A DNA stretch of 18,233 nt, from NCBI RefSeq assembly GCF_039521925.1, contig NZ_BAAACY010000154.1, positions 1 through 18,233 of the forward strand, read 5' to 3'. Positions within the stretch are counted from its first letter, which is position 1. Each line of letters opens with the position of its first letter. The position numbers and the translations under genes are program-made. This DNA comes from Virgibacillus salarius. GTDB taxonomy: Bacteria > Bacillota > Bacilli > Bacillales > Amphibacillaceae. Shown piece by piece: positions 1 to 7,159 of this stretch. The notes below the pieces were generated by a model. That model ran no database searches. It was given only the letters and a program-made list of their open reading frames with translations, and had not been told where the DNA came from.

Positions 1-45
1 AGCTACTAGAGGAAGCGTAAATCTGAGCATGTAGTGATAAGGACT

Positions 46-70
46 GAGCGAATTTTGCTCCGTTTTTCTT
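46..70 (+). terminator. Possible rho-independent terminator of an upstream gene
   Basis: Positions 46-51 (GAGCGA) can pair with 55-60 (TTGCTC), giving six pairs including one G-T, with a 3-nt loop. The stretch CGTTTTTCTT follows. Stop codons occur in the forward frames just upstream (18-20 and 32-40), so a gene ending at the window edge would fit. The stem is short and the upstream gene is not visible, so this stays tentative. Confidence 0.35.
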
Positions 71-184
71 ATGCGGTGAAGCAGAATGTCGAACGATTAA
101 AAACCATTCTAATAAGTAATCTGTCCTCTTTACCTATATGCACAGACAGAGCAAATGGGCATATGGTACATAGAGGTGGTTAAT

Positions 185-1063
185 ATGGATAATACAGTAC
201 ATCAATATTTAAATGATCTTATGGATTGGGGAAATGACATAAGTCGGGGGTTAGATGAATCTCTATCGCAAGACAAAAATGAACAAATATTGGAACGCTT
301 AAGAAGTTGGCAATCTACCATTCTTCACTTAAAGGAATCGGAACAATTCATCAGTCAACATGACTTAACAGCAATAAATGCAGAAGGAGAGCGAATTTTG
401 TTTGATATCAAACATTCGAAACAAATAAACAATAGAAATAAGGGAATTCCATATGGACAACGGAAACTTCCGGCTCTGCCATATGCATACAATGCGCTCG
501 AACCTTACATTAGTGAAGAAATAATGCGATTACATCATGACAAGCATCATCAAGGTTATGTCGATGGATTAAATAAAGCGGAGAAAGAACTATATATTAA
601 AAAGCCAGATGCTAAATTTATGAAATATTGGCTTAGGGAACAAGCTTTTCATGGATCAGGACACCAACTGCATACCATTTTTTGGTTCAATATGACTCCC
701 AATTCAACAAAGCAGCCAGAAGGTGAATTATCGCAAAAATTAAACAACGATTTTGGCACATGGGAGCAATTTAAAGCGTTGTTTACCAAAACTGCAACCT
801 CCGTTGAAGGAGATGGTTGGGCTCTTCTATATTGGAACCCGAGGAACGGAAAGCTAGGGGTTCAGTCCTTTGAAAAACATCAATTCTTTCAAATTGCTGA
901 TATCATCCCCTTATTAGTATTAGATATGTGGGAACATGCTTATTACTTGCAATATAAAACCGACAAAAAAGCATATATCGAGAATTGGTGGAATGTTGTC
1001 AATTGGAATAATGTAAATAATAGGTATAAAAAAGCCAAAAGTCTAATGTGGAACTTATTCTAA
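185..1063 (+). CDS. sodF: Fe/Mn superoxide dismutase with N-terminal extension (SodF type)
   Basis: This is a superoxide dismutase of the Fe/Mn family, converting superoxide to hydrogen peroxide and oxygen, probably cytoplasmic. The catalytic part starts near residue 94 (KLPALPYAYNALEPYI). Predicted metal ligands are His117 (LHHDKHH), His163 (LHTIFW), Asp247 and His251 (DMWEHAYY). Residues 1-93 are a polar, helix-rich extension absent from ordinary SodA of about 200 residues. With 292 residues it resembles B. subtilis SodF (about 281), which shares both the extension and the FHGxGHxLHxIFW segment. I chose ATG 185, not the upstream in-frame ATG 155, because AGGTGG lies at the right distance before it. 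A monocistronic gene is likely: a possible terminator follows at 1279 and the next + gene is far downstream. Metal preference (Fe or Mn) cannot be read reliably. Confidence 0.92.
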   Translation: MDNTVHQYLNDLMDWGNDISRGLDESLSQDKNEQILERLRSWQSTILHLKESEQFISQHDLTAINAEGERILFDIKHSKQINNRNKGIPYGQRKLPALPYAYNALEPYISEEIMRLHHDKHHQGYVDGLNKAEKELYIKKPDAKFMKYWLREQAFHGSGHQLHTIFWFNMTPNSTKQPEGELSQKLNNDFGTWEQFKALFTKTATSVEGDGWALLYWNPRNGKLGVQSFEKHQFFQIADIIPLLVLDMWEHAYYLQYKTDKKAYIENWWNVVNWNNVNNRYKKAKSLMWNLF

Positions 1064-1170
1064 TTGATGTGCAGTATCTATAAATTACAAAAGTAGGTTA
1101 TAAACTGCTGTTCCTTTAATGAACAATTGGCATAGGTATATTGTTAATGCATTTGAGGGCGTTCTTAGCT

Positions 1171-1230
1171 GTGCGAGGAAGTTGAAGCCATGCCCGCGGA
1201 AAGTGAAGTATTTTGGATGGAGTGATGATA
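1171..1230. repeat. Possible remnant of a dispersed Bacillaceae intergenic repeat
   Basis: A locally GC-rich patch in otherwise AT-rich intergenic DNA contains GCCCGCGGAAAGTGAAG (about 1192-1207) after GTGCGAGGAAGTTGAAGC. From memory, similar GCCCGCGGAAAGCGAAG strings recur between genes in halotolerant Bacillaceae. Only one copy lies in this window, so repeat status is not shown here. I see no ORF, tRNA or clear hairpin. The rest of 1064-1250 holds nothing I recognise. Confidence 0.3.
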
Positions 1231-1252
1231 GAACTTCTTTGAAGTAAACAGA

Positions 1253-1414
1253 TTAAAAAATAAAGTACTTTTGTCCATGCCTCAACGTGTTAGGCTTTTT
1301 TTGAACTGTTAAAGGATCTCCATTACTAAAGGTTCGATATGAAATGCTTCCATTAGCTTTCATGCATACAGACGTCTCATTTGCTTTTATATATATATCT
1401 AATTCTTCACTCAT
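1253..1414 (-). CDS. Doubtful small ORF of 53 codons
   Basis: A minus-strand ATG at 1414-1412 opens a frame of 53 codons ending in TAA at 1255-1253. It starts MSEELDIYIKANETSV and ends RHGQKYFIF. The composition looks protein-like, but I recognise no family. Against it: no convincing Shine-Dalgarno site precedes the ATG, an in-frame TAG lies four codons upstream, and a terminator-like hairpin for the opposite strand (1279-1302) lies inside it. The repeat element at 1457-1656 begins only 43 bp upstream of its start. It may be a real small protein, the remnant of a larger gene, or chance. Confidence 0.25.
   Translation of the reverse strand: MSEELDIYIKANETSVCMKANGSISYRTFSNGDPLTVQKKPNTLRHGQKYFIF
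1279..1302 (+). terminator. Candidate terminator downstream of sodF
   Basis: GCCT (1279-1282) pairs with AGGC (1292-1295). A bulged C and two further A-T pairs enclose a CGTG loop, and seven T follow at 1296-1302. The stem is short but the T tract is strong. It lies about 215 bp after the sodF stop codon and is the first + strand terminator-like structure after it. Confidence 0.45.
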
Positions 1415-1456
1415 GCCCACGCTCTATAAATTCACATCGCATATTCAATAAAGAGA

Positions 1457-1656
1457 AACTTCCATCCAGCTTTTACTAAAACAAATACGTACAAAGGCTT
1501 AAATCGCCACGTCCTGTGGCAACGCCTTTGTGACCTACTTCCATGTAGGCCCGAACCAATCGGACATTTACTGGCAGTGGACTCCACACTTTCCCATATT
1601 GCTTTTCCTTTATTACTTGAAGTAGGGGTCTTACTGCCAGTTATATGAGGGATAAA
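1457..1656 (+). ncRNA. Structured repeat, copy 1 (HEARO/omega-RNA-like element)
   Basis: This non-coding element shares three blocks with the copies at 18019-18233: the start AACTTCCATCC, a 26-nt core (1553-1578; AACCAATCGGACATTTAC, then TGGCAGT), and a 3' block with TCTTACTGCCAGTTATATG and GGGATAAA (1629-1656). ACTGGCAGT (1570-1578) and ACTGCCAGT (1633-1641) form a 9-bp stem. Between the conserved blocks this copy has its own nested hairpins. ACAAAGGC (1491-1498) pairs with GCCTTTGT (1524-1531), enclosing GCCAC/GTGGC (1506-1510/1516-1520). CCTAC (1534-1538) pairs with GTAGG (1545-1549). Conserved cores with different stems argue for a structured RNA. The preceding tetranucleotide is GAGA, against GTGA at the other copies. 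HEARO RNA (IscB-associated) is the best fit I know; the name is inference. No nuclease or transposase gene lies nearby. Confidence 0.6.
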
Positions 1657-1731
1657 TCCTAAAAACCAGTAAAGAACAATAATGTAAGTCAATCATAATA
1701 GAATATCTAACGCGAAACTGTTTCTTTTAAT

Positions 1732-1758
1732 CATATCTCAATTGTACATGCATAAACT
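1732..1758 (+). promoter_or_regulatory. Candidate sigma-E (early mother-cell) promoter for dacB-spmA-spmB
   Basis: A -35-like CATATC at 1732-1737 and a -10-like CATAAACT at 1751-1758 are separated by about 13-14 nt. This resembles the sigma-E pattern (ATA... then CATA...T). The dacB operon of B. subtilis is known to be transcribed by sigma-E in the mother cell. An AGGAGG ribosome site (1778-1783) and the dacB ATG follow. Motif and context agree; the assignment is inferred. Confidence 0.5.
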
Positions 1759-1793
1759 GTATAGACAACACCACCGTAGGAGGAAACCTGCTT

Positions 1794-2906
1794 ATGCGCA
1801 TTGTAACAGTTGGTATAATAGTACTTATTATCTTGCTATTTTTCCCTTCCATTGGACAAGCAAAGCCGGAAATATCTGGTCAAAATGCGATATTAATGGA
1901 GCAATCTACTGGTAGAGTATTATTTGAAAAGAATGCTCATGATCCAGAATCGATTGCGAGTATTACGAAAATTATGACCGCGATTATTGCAATTGAATCA
2001 GGGAAAATGCAAGAGAAGGCAAAGACAAGCCGAAAAGCAATATACACGGAGGGCTCCTCGATTTATTTAGAGCAGGGAGAAAAAATGACAATTAACGATC
2101 TGGTTTATGGGCTTATGCTTCGATCAGGGAATGATGCAGCTGTTGCTATAAGTGAGCATATTGGCGGGAGTGAAGAGGGGTTTGTTTATCTCATGAACGA
2201 AAAAGCGAAATGGCTTGGGATGAATCATACACACTTCGATAACCCTCATGGTCTTGATTCGGATAGCCATTATTCTTCTGCATACGATATGGCAATCTTA
2301 ATGAGCTACGCAATGAAAAATAAAACGTTTAGAAAAATTACAGGTGCCCAATCGTATTTGTCAGAAAATCGAACATACAGCTGGCAAAATAAAAATAAAT
2401 TATTAACGCAATATTATGATTATTGCACTGGTGGAAAAACAGGCTATACCAAAAAAACGGGAAGAACACTCGTATCTTCCGCTGAAAAGGATGGAATGAG
2501 CCTTATAGCTGTAACATTAGATGCTCCAGATGATTGGCGTGATCATATCCAGATGTTTGAATGGGGGTTTACGAATTATGATATGGAAAAAATTGCAGAG
2601 GAGAAATCTATATCCTTTAAGTTAAATGAAAGCTCCAAAGTAATGTCCGGCTATATGCAGGATGATATTGCGTACCCCCTAACCGATAAAGAAAAAGCGA
2701 AAGTAACAAATCAATTGTATATAGTAAAGGATGCATCGGAAATAACCAGTGAACGAATCGGTAAAAATGTATTCTACTTAGATGGCAAAGAAATTGCCGA
2801 AACGGATGTATTACGAAATGAACAAAAATTAGAACAGCGGAAAACTATTTTTGAGTCATTTATATCGTTGCTTCAACAAGTAGTTGGTGTTGGTGTCAAA
2901 TGGTAA
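1794..2906 (+). CDS. dacB: D-alanyl-D-alanine carboxypeptidase DacB (spore cortex PBP5*)
   Basis: A serine-type DD-carboxypeptidase of the penicillin-binding protein S11 family removes terminal D-Ala from peptidoglycan stem peptides. The sporulation paralogue DacB lowers cross-linking of spore cortex. A signal peptide covers residues 1-23 (cleavage after GQA). Catalytic motifs are SITK (Ser56, Lys59), SGN (111-113) and KTG (215-217). The C-terminal part, about 260-370, is the membrane-proximal domain, with a possible amphipathic anchor at the end (SFISLLQQVVGVGVKW). The 370-residue length matches the family. The context with spmA and spmB separates it from vegetative DacA and from DacF. The start is supported by AGGAGG 10 nt upstream. 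Its stop overlaps the spmA start by 7 bp, indicating translational coupling. Confidence 0.93.
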   Translation: MRIVTVGIIVLIILLFFPSIGQAKPEISGQNAILMEQSTGRVLFEKNAHDPESIASITKIMTAIIAIESGKMQEKAKTSRKAIYTEGSSIYLEQGEKMTINDLVYGLMLRSGNDAAVAISEHIGGSEEGFVYLMNEKAKWLGMNHTHFDNPHGLDSDSHYSSAYDMAILMSYAMKNKTFRKITGAQSYLSENRTYSWQNKNKLLTQYYDYCTGGKTGYTKKTGRTLVSSAEKDGMSLIAVTLDAPDDWRDHIQMFEWGFTNYDMEKIAEEKSISFKLNESSKVMSGYMQDDIAYPLTDKEKAKVTNQLYIVKDASEITSERIGKNVFYLDGKEIAETDVLRNEQKLEQRKTIFESFISLLQQVVGVGVKW

Positions 2907-3484
2907 ATGTGATTTGGGCTGCTATGGCACTAGTTGGAATTTTCTACGCCATGCTAAATGGAACAATGGACAAGGTTAACGAGGCAATTTTCGAAAGTGC
3001 AAATGAAGCCGTAACATTGTCCATTGGGCTAATAAGTGTGCTTGTATTTTGGTTAGGTATTATGAAAATTGCTGAAGAAGCAGGTATTCTAAGTATCCTT
3101 GCAAGGCTCTTTCGTCCAATAGTCGTCCGGTTATTTCCGGATATCCCCAAAGATCATCCAGCTATTGGTTATATACTTTCTAATTTTACTGCCAATATAT
3201 TTGGTTTAGGAAATGCAGCTACTCCTATGGGAATAAAAGCAATGGAGCAAATGAAACAATTAAGTGGAGATGATACTGCTTCACGATCGATGATTACATT
3301 TCTGGCCTTAAATACATCTAGCCTCACGTTAATACCAACTACGGTAATTGCTATTCGAATGCAGTACAATTCCGTTTCTCCTACAGAAATTGTAGGGGCA
3401 ACGATATTAGCTACATTGGTTTCTTCTTTAAGTGCCATAGTAATTGATCGTATTTTTCATTATAAGAGCAAGTGGAGGACATAA
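2900..3484 (+). CDS. spmA: Spore maturation protein SpmA
   Basis: This integral membrane protein of the nucleoside-recognition/Gate family is needed, with SpmB, for normal spore core dehydration and heat resistance in B. subtilis. The transported substrate, if any, is unknown. The 194 residues show an N-terminal hydrophobic segment, further segments at about 40-60 and 90-115, and a C-terminal one around 160-185. The stretch ANIFGLGNAATPMGIKAMEQM is typical of SpmA. The start ATG lies inside the end of dacB (7-bp overlap), and spmB follows within 4 bp, so the three are one operon, probably expressed in the mother cell. Confidence 0.92.
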   Translation: MVNVIWAAMALVGIFYAMLNGTMDKVNEAIFESANEAVTLSIGLISVLVFWLGIMKIAEEAGILSILARLFRPIVVRLFPDIPKDHPAIGYILSNFTANIFGLGNAATPMGIKAMEQMKQLSGDDTASRSMITFLALNTSSLTLIPTTVIAIRMQYNSVSPTEIVGATILATLVSSLSAIVIDRIFHYKSKWRT

Positions 3485-3487
3485 GTG

Positions 3488-4018
3488 ATGGAATTAATAA
3501 CGACAGTGAGCGCCTGGTTAATCCCTTGTTTTATCGCAATTGTTTTGGTTACAGCTACGTTTAAGAAAGTTCCCTCATATGAATTATTTGTTGAAGGAGG
3601 AAAGGAAGGAGTCAAAATGGCATTTTCCTTACTTCCTTTTTTAGTTGGTATGATTGTGTCAATATCCATACTTCGTAGCTCTGGTGCACTAGAAGCTTTT
3701 ATTCAGTTGATATCCCCCTTGTTAACGATGGTTGGGATACCACCCGATATCATTCCCCTAGCTTTAGTAAGACCTATATCAGGTACTGCTGCACTGGGAA
3801 TGACAACAGAATTAATTGATACACACGGCCCCGATTCATTTATTGGTAGGTTAGCATCAACGATGCAGGGCAGTACGGATACAACACTATATATTTTAAC
3901 AATATATTTTGGTGCTATTGGAATTAAAAAGATGCGATATGCGTTGAAAGTTGGACTATTAGCTGATTTAATTGGTATAATAGCATCAATCGTTATTGTA
4001 TCCATATTATTTGGATAA
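3488..4018 (+). CDS. spmB: Spore maturation protein SpmB
   Basis: SpmB is the partner of SpmA, of the same Gate membrane family, and acts in spore core dehydration. Several hydrophobic segments are visible (about 8-25, 40-60, 80-100 and 150-175). The characteristic LVRPISGTAALGMTTELI and GSTDTTLYILTIYFG stretches are present. I placed the start at ATG 3488, which gives a MELIT start like known SpmB. GTG at 3485 is an alternative one codon upstream. GGAGG at 3474-3478 serves either. At 176 residues it has the usual length. Confidence 0.92.
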   Translation: MELITTVSAWLIPCFIAIVLVTATFKKVPSYELFVEGGKEGVKMAFSLLPFLVGMIVSISILRSSGALEAFIQLISPLLTMVGIPPDIIPLALVRPISGTAALGMTTELIDTHGPDSFIGRLASTMQGSTDTTLYILTIYFGAIGIKKMRYALKVGLLADLIGIIASIVIVSILFG

Positions 4019-4026
4019 GACTTAAG

Positions 4027-4055
4027 AGTGGCGTTAACTTCTTGTTAACGCTATT
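4027..4055. repeat. Inverted repeat after spmB, possible weak terminator or processing hairpin
   Basis: GCGTTAAC (4031-4038) and GTTAACGC (4044-4051) form a perfect 8-bp stem with a TTCTT loop. It can be extended by about four pairs including G-T wobbles. No T tract follows, so it is not a standard intrinsic terminator. A TATAAT at 4055-4060 follows it, but I see no good -35 partner, so a promoter for rluB is only a possibility. Confidence 0.45.
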
Positions 4056-4090
4056 ATAATGGTTGAAAATATATAGGTAATGGTGATAAA

Positions 4091-4834
4091 ATGTCAAATT
4101 CCAAAGAACGTTTACAAAAAGTAATTGCACAAAGCGGTATAACCTCAAGGCGTAAAGCTGAACAGTTAATACAAGAAGGAAAAGTTAAGGTGAATCAAAA
4201 AGTAGTGACGAAGCTTGGAACAAAAGTGACTGCAAATGATGAAATAGAGGTAGATGGTATGCCGTTGGAAAAAGAAGCTCCAGTTTATTTTATGTTATAC
4301 AAGCCAAGAGGAGTAATATCCAGCTTACAAGATGATAAAGGAAGAAAAGTGGTAACCGATTTACTTGGTGAAGTAGACGAGCGTGTTTTTCCAATTGGAA
4401 GATTAGATTATGATACATCTGGAATACTGATACTAACGAATGATGGTGAATTTGCTAATCTTCTAATGCACCCACGTTATGAGGTTGACAAAGTATATAT
4501 AGCAAAAGTCAAAGGTACTCCAGAGAAATCGGAATTAGCTCAATTAAGAAAAGGAGTACGCTCAGATGGTGATCTATTGAAGGCAATCCAGTATCGCGTA
4601 CTATCTACCGACAGGAAAAATAATCATATGATTTTGCAACTAACCTTACGTGAAGGCAAAAATAGACATGTACGCAGAATGATGGATGGGTTAGGATACC
4701 CTGTATTAAAGCTAAAGAGGGAAAATTATGGGCTTTTAACCTTGGATGGATTAAAACCAGGGGAATATCGCCCATTAACCCCTAAGGAAGTAAAGCAAAT
4801 GCGTAATTTGGCAACAAAAAATGTTGAAGAATAG
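4091..4834 (+). CDS. rluB: 23S rRNA pseudouridine synthase RluB
   Basis: This pseudouridine synthase of the RsuA/RluB/E/F family isomerises a specific uridine of 23S rRNA near the peptidyl-transferase centre. An S4 RNA-binding domain covers about residues 5-60 (RLQKVIAQSGITSRRKAEQL). The catalytic domain follows, with GRLDYDTSGILILTNDG and catalytic Asp106. The later motif LREGKNRHVRRM is typical of the family. It has 247 residues, close to B. subtilis RluB (YpuL), which sits at the same place between spmB and resA. The RBS GGTGAT lies just before the ATG. RluB is preferred over RsuA or RluE/F from synteny and length. Confidence 0.9.
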   Translation: MSNSKERLQKVIAQSGITSRRKAEQLIQEGKVKVNQKVVTKLGTKVTANDEIEVDGMPLEKEAPVYFMLYKPRGVISSLQDDKGRKVVTDLLGEVDERVFPIGRLDYDTSGILILTNDGEFANLLMHPRYEVDKVYIAKVKGTPEKSELAQLRKGVRSDGDLLKAIQYRVLSTDRKNNHMILQLTLREGKNRHVRRMMDGLGYPVLKLKRENYGLLTLDGLKPGEYRPLTPKEVKQMRNLATKNVEE

Positions 4835-4886
4835 TCAAAAAATAATAGCAAGCAAAATGATATAATGACTCTGGGAGTTGATTCGT

Positions 4887-5459
4887 TTGAGTCTTGAAGA
4901 AATGAAAAAAAAGAAGAAGAGCAAAAAGCGAAACCGCTTAATTTTTAGGTCTGTTATTTTAGCAATATTAGTAGCTGCTGTTGTTTTTGCTGTGATATCA
5001 AATCTAAAAGAGGATAAGATTATCTATAAAGTAGGGGACGATGCACCTGATTTCCAGTTGCAGCAAATTAATAAAAACAACGAGACTGAAACGATTCGGT
5101 TAAGTGACCTAGAAGGAAAAGGTGTAATGCTTAATTTTTGGGGTACGTGGTGTGAACCTTGTAAAGCCGAAATGCCCTATATGCAGAAATTGTACCCTAA
5201 ATACAAAGAGAAGGGAGTAGAGATTGTAGCAGTCAGTCTAGATTCGACAAAATTGGTTGTCGATCGATTTATAGAAGAGTATGATTTAACTTTCCCTATT
5301 CCTTTTGATAAAAGTGGACAAGTAAGGGACTTGTATAAAGTAGGTCCGATTCCTAGTACTGTATTCATTAATCCAGAAGGAAAGATTGAAGAAGTAGTGA
5401 ACGGTGCTTTAACATTAGATCGATTAGAAGGATACCTTCAGGAAATAGAGCCGAAATAG
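4887..5459 (+). CDS. resA: Membrane-anchored thiol-disulfide oxidoreductase ResA
   Basis: ResA is a thioredoxin-fold protein on the outer face of the membrane that reduces the CXXCH cysteines of apocytochrome c before haem attachment. A lysine-rich start (KKKKK, then SKKR) and a hydrophobic segment of about 20-37 form an uncleaved signal anchor. The thioredoxin domain has WCEPC with Cys89 and Cys92 (CEPC carries the ResA-specific Glu), and the cis-Pro region reads VGPIPSTVFI. I chose TTG at 4887 because GGGAG at 4873-4877 sits 9 nt before it. TTG 4878 is too close to that site, and ATG 4902 has no good RBS. The rare start codon may keep expression low. It leads into resB and resC. Confidence 0.92.
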   Translation: MSLEEMKKKKKSKKRNRLIFRSVILAILVAAVVFAVISNLKEDKIIYKVGDDAPDFQLQQINKNNETETIRLSDLEGKGVMLNFWGTWCEPCKAEMPYMQKLYPKYKEKGVEIVAVSLDSTKLVVDRFIEEYDLTFPIPFDKSGQVRDLYKVGPIPSTVFINPEGKIEEVVNGALTLDRLEGYLQEIEPK

Positions 5460-5490
5460 CAACAGAGTCTATAATTATGGAGAGATTTAA

Positions 5491-7134
5491 ATGAAAAAAA
5501 TTAAATGTGAATGCGGTCATGTAAATCCAGAAGGTACTGTGCTTTGCGAGGCATGTGGTAAACCAATAGAAGGAAACCAACACATAGACGGCAATGATAA
5601 GAAAAAATTACTTAACATGCGTTATGATGGTACCGCGCGCAGATCACAAACATACAATAAATCGATAGTGGATAAGATATGGAGCTTTTTCTCTTCGGTG
5701 AAGGTAGGGGTTTGGCTAATTGTTATTGCTTTAGTAGCATCGGCGATTGGCTCCATATTTCCGCAAGAAATGTACATACCTCAAAATGCAGTTTCACGTG
5801 ATCCCGCTATTTTTTATGAAGAGCGCTATGGCATTTTTGGATTAATATTCTATCAACTTGGTTTTCATAATCTATACAGCTCATGGTGGTATATGATTTT
5901 AATCGCTTTGATTGGTGTATCACTCGTAATCTGTAGTCTCGATCGGTTCGTGCCATTGTTTAAAGCACTTCGAAAACAACGGGCGAAACGGCATGAGACT
6001 TTTCTAAGCAGGCAACGGCTATTTAGTGAAACAGAAACTGTATCTTCTGAAGACTGGGCTGCCCTTAAAGAAGGCTTAAAGAAACAACGCTATAAAATGA
6101 CAGAAGAAGATGGACATCTTCTCGCGGAAAAGGGGAGATTTTCGAGATGGGGTCCGTATGTTAATCATATCGGTTTAATCATTATTCTACTTGCAGCCTT
6201 GCTACGAACAACTCCGCTTTTTTATATGGATGAATATGTATGGATACGTGAGGGCGAACAGCTCGTGCTGCCAGGGACAGATCAGGAATATTATATAAAG
6301 AATAAAGATTTTATCATTGATAATCATGATCCGAATGATACACGTTTTAAAGAGGCAATCTCCAAAGAGGGGGGAGAAGTACCTAGTAATTACCAAACTG
6401 ACGTCATTATTTATAAGGCAAAGCAACCAGAAGTAACTGGGGCAGAACCTGAATTAGAAAAAATTATCGAGGACGACATTCGCATGAATAAGCCTGTTAA
6501 ATTTGATGGTTATGCTGTTTATCAACAAGGCTATCAATTAAACGAATTTACTAGTATGTCGTTTAAGGTGCATAAAACAGATGATCCTGATGAAAAGGCT
6601 CTGGGCTCGTTTACTATTGATTTAACTTCCCCTAAGTCGGAATACAAGCTAGAAAATGGCTTTCGAGTAGAAATTAATAAATACTATCCAGATTATTATT
6701 TGGATGATGATGGTGTACCAGCCTCAGAAACGAATTATCCTAGAAATCCAGCGTTTGTTATGCTAGTACATCCTCCAAACGGGGAAGAGCCAGAAATTAG
6801 CTTCTTAGGGATTGGTAAAAATATTGATGCAACAGGTGAAAATGATTACAACGTAGGAATTACTGATTTTGAAATGCATGATGTGAGTGGGTTACGGATT
6901 AGACGTGATTACTCATTACCGTATTTCATGGTTGGGGCAGTAATTTTTATGATTGGAGTTATACAAGGAATGTATTGGCAACATCGGAGAATCTGGATTC
7001 GGCCTAAAGATGGTGGAATATTACTAGCTGCACATACGAACAAAAATTGGCATGGAGTAAAAAAAGATATAGAAAAGGTAATTGCAGGTACGAAAGTAAA
7101 AATGGTTTCAGATCAGCAAGAACTGGATGAATAG
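5491..7134 (+). CDS. resB: Cytochrome c biogenesis protein ResB
   Basis: ResB (Ccs1) forms the System II cytochrome c haem lyase with ResC, moving haem across the membrane and attaching it to reduced apocytochromes. Residues 4-24 hold a small cysteine motif (CECGH, then CEACGK) like a zinc ribbon, also known from B. subtilis ResB. Membrane segments are visible at about 70-90, 135-152, 222-240 and 478-500, with a large extracytoplasmic domain of about 240 residues before the last one. It has 547 residues, close to B. subtilis (about 542). GGAGAG precedes the ATG, and resA ends 31 bp upstream. Confidence 0.94.
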   Translation: MKKIKCECGHVNPEGTVLCEACGKPIEGNQHIDGNDKKKLLNMRYDGTARRSQTYNKSIVDKIWSFFSSVKVGVWLIVIALVASAIGSIFPQEMYIPQNAVSRDPAIFYEERYGIFGLIFYQLGFHNLYSSWWYMILIALIGVSLVICSLDRFVPLFKALRKQRAKRHETFLSRQRLFSETETVSSEDWAALKEGLKKQRYKMTEEDGHLLAEKGRFSRWGPYVNHIGLIIILLAALLRTTPLFYMDEYVWIREGEQLVLPGTDQEYYIKNKDFIIDNHDPNDTRFKEAISKEGGEVPSNYQTDVIIYKAKQPEVTGAEPELEKIIEDDIRMNKPVKFDGYAVYQQGYQLNEFTSMSFKVHKTDDPDEKALGSFTIDLTSPKSEYKLENGFRVEINKYYPDYYLDDDGVPASETNYPRNPAFVMLVHPPNGEEPEISFLGIGKNIDATGENDYNVGITDFEMHDVSGLRIRRDYSLPYFMVGAVIFMIGVIQGMYWQHRRIWIRPKDGGILLAAHTNKNWHGVKKDIEKVIAGTKVKMVSDQQELDE

Positions 7135-7159
7135 CTAATAAGCTATAAGGAGGGTTTAT

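Noticed and set aside
1..34. C-terminal tail of an upstream gene
   Set aside because: Two forward frames could end here (TAA at 18-20 or TAG at 32-34). The visible codons are too few to choose or to name a protein.
155..184. Upstream ATG start for the superoxide dismutase
   Set aside because: ATG 185 has AGGTGG just upstream; the ten extra residues have no support.
1457..1656. CRISPR array or group II intron end as explanation for the repeats
   Set aside because: Copies are about 150-200 nt without short regular repeats and unique spacers, and there is no GTGYG intron start or domain V-like hairpin.
1432..1692. Minus-strand open frame of 86 codons
   Set aside because: It coincides almost entirely with the structured repeat at 1457-1656. 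The product shows no family features, and hairpin stems explain the sequence better.
6202..6426. Minus-strand open frame inside resB
   Set aside because: It is an antisense shadow of a well-supported coding region with no recognisable product or ribosome site. The same holds for the other antisense frames within dacB-spmB, resA, resC, resE, the ECF gene, ypbB and recS.
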